DNA of 64,000 nt, from assembly GCA_030427505.1 (NCBI GenBank), contig JAUICH010000020.1, positions 1 to 64,000 of the forward strand, read 5' to 3'. A model generated the notes under the pieces. It saw only the letters and a list, made by a program, of their open reading frames with translations, ran no database searches and was not told the DNA's origin. This document shows positions 61,684 to 64,000 of this stretch, in pieces. Both the position numbers and the translations under genes were made by a program. Each line of letters begins with the position of its first letter. Position 1 is the first letter of the stretch. This DNA is from Verrucomicrobiia bacterium (lineage in GTDB: Bacteria; Verrucomicrobiota; Verrucomicrobiia; Verrucomicrobiales; DEV007).

Positions 61684-63705
61684 GTGCGAAGCAGGTTCAC
61701 GTTCCCCCTGGTATTCGATCCCTTGCGGATCGTTCTCGGGCTTGTCCGGAGCCTCTTCGGAATTGTGTTGGTCTCGCTCCTGTGCGGCGGGGTCATGCTG
61801 GCCGCGGCCCTCTACTTTGTGGACAGCCGCTATGTGGTGAGCGCCCAGTTGTTGGGAGAGAATCCCTACCGGCCCGAATCCGGAGACGGCCTGAAGAGCC
61901 CTTATCTGCCGATCCTGATGCAGGACGAGACCCTGATTTTCGGGGCCAAGAGTAGCGAGGTTCTGAAGGACACTTCCGAAAAACTCGGCGGCGCCATTTC
62001 GCCCCAGGAACTCTGGACCATGACCGAAATGGCCAAGATCGAGGACAGCGATCTCTTCGAATTGACCGTGACCCGTCCGGGCAACCCCGGAGCGGCGGTG
62101 GAACTGGCTACCGCCTGGGCCGAGGCCGTCATGGAATACACCGCCGAAGTGCGCCGCCGGGATGCCGAGGCCAAGATCGCGGCCTACCAGAAGCAACTCA
62201 CCGAAAACAAAGAGAAGACCGCGGCTCTGGACCGGACCTTGAGTGAATCCGGCCAGTCCCAGAATATCCTGGGAGAGGACACTCAGGCGACCGCCTTGCA
62301 GGCCACCATCCAGGCCCTGGAAAAAGAGCTGGCCGATGCCCGCGTGCAACTGGCGGCCAAGGCCAATCAGATCAGTGTCTATGACAACCAGGCCAAGGGC
62401 ACGGGAATGCTCCGGTCCATGCTGACCCTCCGGCAGCAGGAGCTACAGAAACTGCGGCGCACCTATACGGAAAGTCACCCCGAAGTGCAGGGCGCGGTGG
62501 AGGACGTGCAACTCCTGACCCAACTGCTCGCCAAGGCAGAGCGGGGCGAGGACTATGACTTGCGCGGCTTGAACAAGATCCCGGACCTGCCCAGTGAAGG
62601 GGAGTTCCAGGCCCAGGTCCTCCGTCTGAAAGAAGAGAAGGCCGCCCTGGACGAAAAGGTCACGGTCTACACTGACGAGCTTGCGGCAAAGAAACAGGAA
62701 ATGGCCGCGCTCCGGGGTCAGTCCCTCTCCCTTTCCGAACTGCGTTCGAACCTGAACGAAGCCATGCTGACCACGAACCTGCTTTCGGCCCGGATCAAAG
62801 AAGCCGAGTTCGTTCGGGACACTCCGCCTTCACAGCTCAGTCTCTTCCAGCCCGCGAGCCTGGCGGACGTGGAAGAGGAAAGCGGTCTTCTGAAAAAGGC
62901 CGCCGCCGTTTGCGTGGGTTTGTTAGGGGGCGCGGGCCTGATGATCCTCCGGGTTCTGGTCCGGGAGCTCCGCAGCGCCCGGTTGAGCACGCCGGTCCAA
63001 ACCGCTCTGGCCACCGGGCTCTACCCGCGCCACCGCTATCCCGAAAAGCGCGAAGCCGAAAGCCGCGCCGCCGTCCGGGAGCTGTGGCTGACCAGCATGG
63101 CCACGGACCTTTCGCGCCGCCGCCGCTTTTTCTTCGTGTTGGTGGGGGAAGTGCCGGGCGAGCAGCCCTTTTGGTGGGATCTCCTGAAGGTCATCAATGA
63201 AGACGGCTGCCGGATCGTCTTCGTGGACTTCGACCAGCAGCCCATGCCGCTGTCTCTGAATGGCTACACCATTCCGATGTATAACCATTCCCAGCCCTCG
63301 CCGGTATCGGTCATTCACCCTTTTGCGGAGCCCAACCTGCTGCAGACCCTTCAGGCCATCCCCCGGGACTCCGTGGTCATTGGCCGGTGGGGCATGCCCC
63401 CGGTGGCCTGGCTGGGACAGGTCCGGGTCTTCTTCGAAAGCGTGTTCCTCGTGGTCTCCGCCCAAGCCGGGAACCGCACGGAAGTGGAGAAAAACAGCCG
63501 GGTCTATCGCCAACTCCTGGGCGATCCGGAAGAGACCATTCTCGTGGAAGAAAAGGCCCCGGGCTTCTGGCTGCGCACCGTGCAGAACCTGGAAGACACC
63601 TTCTTCGACAAAGAAGATGAAGACGACTCGGATCCGGACCGCATGCCGTCCTACGAGCCGCGGCGGATGCTGCCGAATCACCAGCAACCTACCGATGTAA
63701 CCTGA
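61684..63705 (+). CDS. GumC/Wzz-type chain-length protein with degenerate BY-kinase domain
   Basis: The product is 673 aa with a GTG start. Transmembrane helices are near 22-45 and 403-424. Between them is a periplasmic Wzz-like region with a long coiled coil (~150-350) and a proline-rich pre-helix region. The cytoplasmic part (~445-640) follows the BY-kinase fold but lacks active residues. The Walker A place reads VGEVPGEQPFWWDLL (no Gly-Lys-Ser/Thr) and Walker A' reads IVFVDFDQQP. No Tyr-rich tail is seen. It would control chain length and export with the Wza-type protein encoded next. Confidence 0.85.
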   Translation: MRSRFTFPLVFDPLRIVLGLVRSLFGIVLVSLLCGGVMLAAALYFVDSRYVVSAQLLGENPYRPESGDGLKSPYLPILMQDETLIFGAKSSEVLKDTSEKLGGAISPQELWTMTEMAKIEDSDLFELTVTRPGNPGAAVELATAWAEAVMEYTAEVRRRDAEAKIAAYQKQLTENKEKTAALDRTLSESGQSQNILGEDTQATALQATIQALEKELADARVQLAAKANQISVYDNQAKGTGMLRSMLTLRQQELQKLRRTYTESHPEVQGAVEDVQLLTQLLAKAERGEDYDLRGLNKIPDLPSEGEFQAQVLRLKEEKAALDEKVTVYTDELAAKKQEMAALRGQSLSLSELRSNLNEAMLTTNLLSARIKEAEFVRDTPPSQLSLFQPASLADVEEESGLLKKAAAVCVGLLGGAGLMILRVLVRELRSARLSTPVQTALATGLYPRHRYPEKREAESRAAVRELWLTSMATDLSRRRRFFFVLVGEVPGEQPFWWDLLKVINEDGCRIVFVDFDQQPMPLSLNGYTIPMYNHSQPSPVSVIHPFAEPNLLQTLQAIPRDSVVIGRWGMPPVAWLGQVRVFFESVFLVVSAQAGNRTEVEKNSRVYRQLLGDPEETILVEEKAPGFWLRTVQNLEDTFFDKEDEDDSDPDRMPSYEPRRMLPNHQQPTDVT

Positions 63706-63707
63706 GA

Positions 63708-64000
63708 ATGCTCCGCGCCATCTACAGAGCCTTGGTCTGTCTGGCCGCCACCGCCACGCTGTTGGCAGTGGCCGCGCCGGGTGTTGCCCGCGCTCAAGGA
63801 AGTGAAGACTGGGGCTCCGCCTCCGTTCACGGCAATCAGATCGATCTGGCCCCCGTGGCCCGGGTCGGCCCGCCACTGGCGCCCCGCTCTTTTCTGCGCC
63901 AGGCTTTCCAGGAAAAACCGCGCATCAAACCGGACCCCAATCCCTCCTGGCAGCGCCGCTATGAGCTGGGGCCTGGAGACATCCTGAACTTCTCGTTCTA
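63708..64000 (+). CDS. Wza-type polysaccharide export protein, 5' part (cut by window end)
   Basis: The ATG at 63708 lies just after the gumC-like stop. A signal peptide follows (LVCLAATATLLAVAAPGVARA, cleavage near A30). After a ~55-residue linker, RRYELGPGDILNFSF is the classical start of the Poly_export/Wza domain. The frame is still open at the window end. This would be the outer-membrane channel for the polysaccharide. Confidence 0.85.
   Translation, partial: MLRAIYRALVCLAATATLLAVAAPGVARAQGSEDWGSASVHGNQIDLAPVARVGPPLAPRSFLRQAFQEKPRIKPDPNPSWQRRYELGPGDILNFSF

Overview
The window is about 64 kb of GC-rich (roughly 60 %) bacterial chromosome. No rRNA or other phylogenetic marker is present, so the taxon is an inference. 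A large carbohydrate-modifying gene set, a formylglycine-type arylsulfatase with a CHSSR motif, many starts with a weak or absent Shine-Dalgarno, and a small dispersed hairpin repeat fit a Verrucomicrobia/PVC-type, probably aquatic, heterotroph.

Left accessory part (1-11.4 kb). A 5'-truncated RHS-repeat protein has an unassigned, AT-richer C-terminal tip, followed by a small secreted protein. Next come a two-domain glycosyltransferase (GT8 plus a second GT-A domain) and, divergently, a multi-domain protein that joins two sulfotransferase-like domains, a rhamnosyltransferase-like domain and a SAM methyltransferase. A minus-strand block follows: tyrosine integrase, Phd-type antitoxin, frameshifted ParE toxin and an HTH protein. 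It sits next to tRNA-Leu(UAA).

Middle housekeeping and stress part (11.6-27.5 kb). It holds a polytopic membrane protein, an arylsulfatase, a DUF748/AsmA-like protein, a compact GspE/PilB-type ATPase, an M50 site-2 protease with CBS domains, two universal stress proteins, a zinc alcohol dehydrogenase, the sufS-sufU pair, a DksA/TraR zinc-finger protein, a Cys-rich hypothetical protein, a coiled-coil lipoprotein with a duplicated domain, and an N-acetylhexosamine-kinase-like phosphotransferase. A 36-bp inverted repeat pair lies in the only long gene-free stretch.

Right part (27.6-64 kb). This is one large exopolysaccharide locus of the Wzx/Wzy type. A plus-strand operon makes and modifies sugars: UDP-GlcNAc 2-epimerase, GT2, aminotransferase, Gfo/Idh dehydrogenase, hexapeptide acyltransferase, FAD protein, methyltransferase, NodB deacetylase and a GT-C membrane transferase. 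A minus-strand operon holds a HAD-UbiA fusion, two tandem 714-aa GT-C paralogues, the Wzx flippase, GT4, GT2 and a secreted GH9 glycosidase. A second minus-strand operon holds the WcaJ/EpsE-type initiating transferase, a hexapeptide-repeat protein, a phosphodiesterase-fold enzyme, GT4 and the Wzy polymerase. A final plus-strand operon holds a nucleotidyltransferase-like protein, a WecG-type transferase, GT4, a GumC/Wzz-type protein with a degenerate kinase domain, and the beginning of a Wza-type outer-membrane exporter, cut by the window end.

The operons meet at strikingly AT-rich intergenic islands. Three of these contain near-consensus promoters of the form TTGCwA-16/17-TATAAT, and all contain recurring AATTnCCA-like boxes, which suggests common control of the locus.
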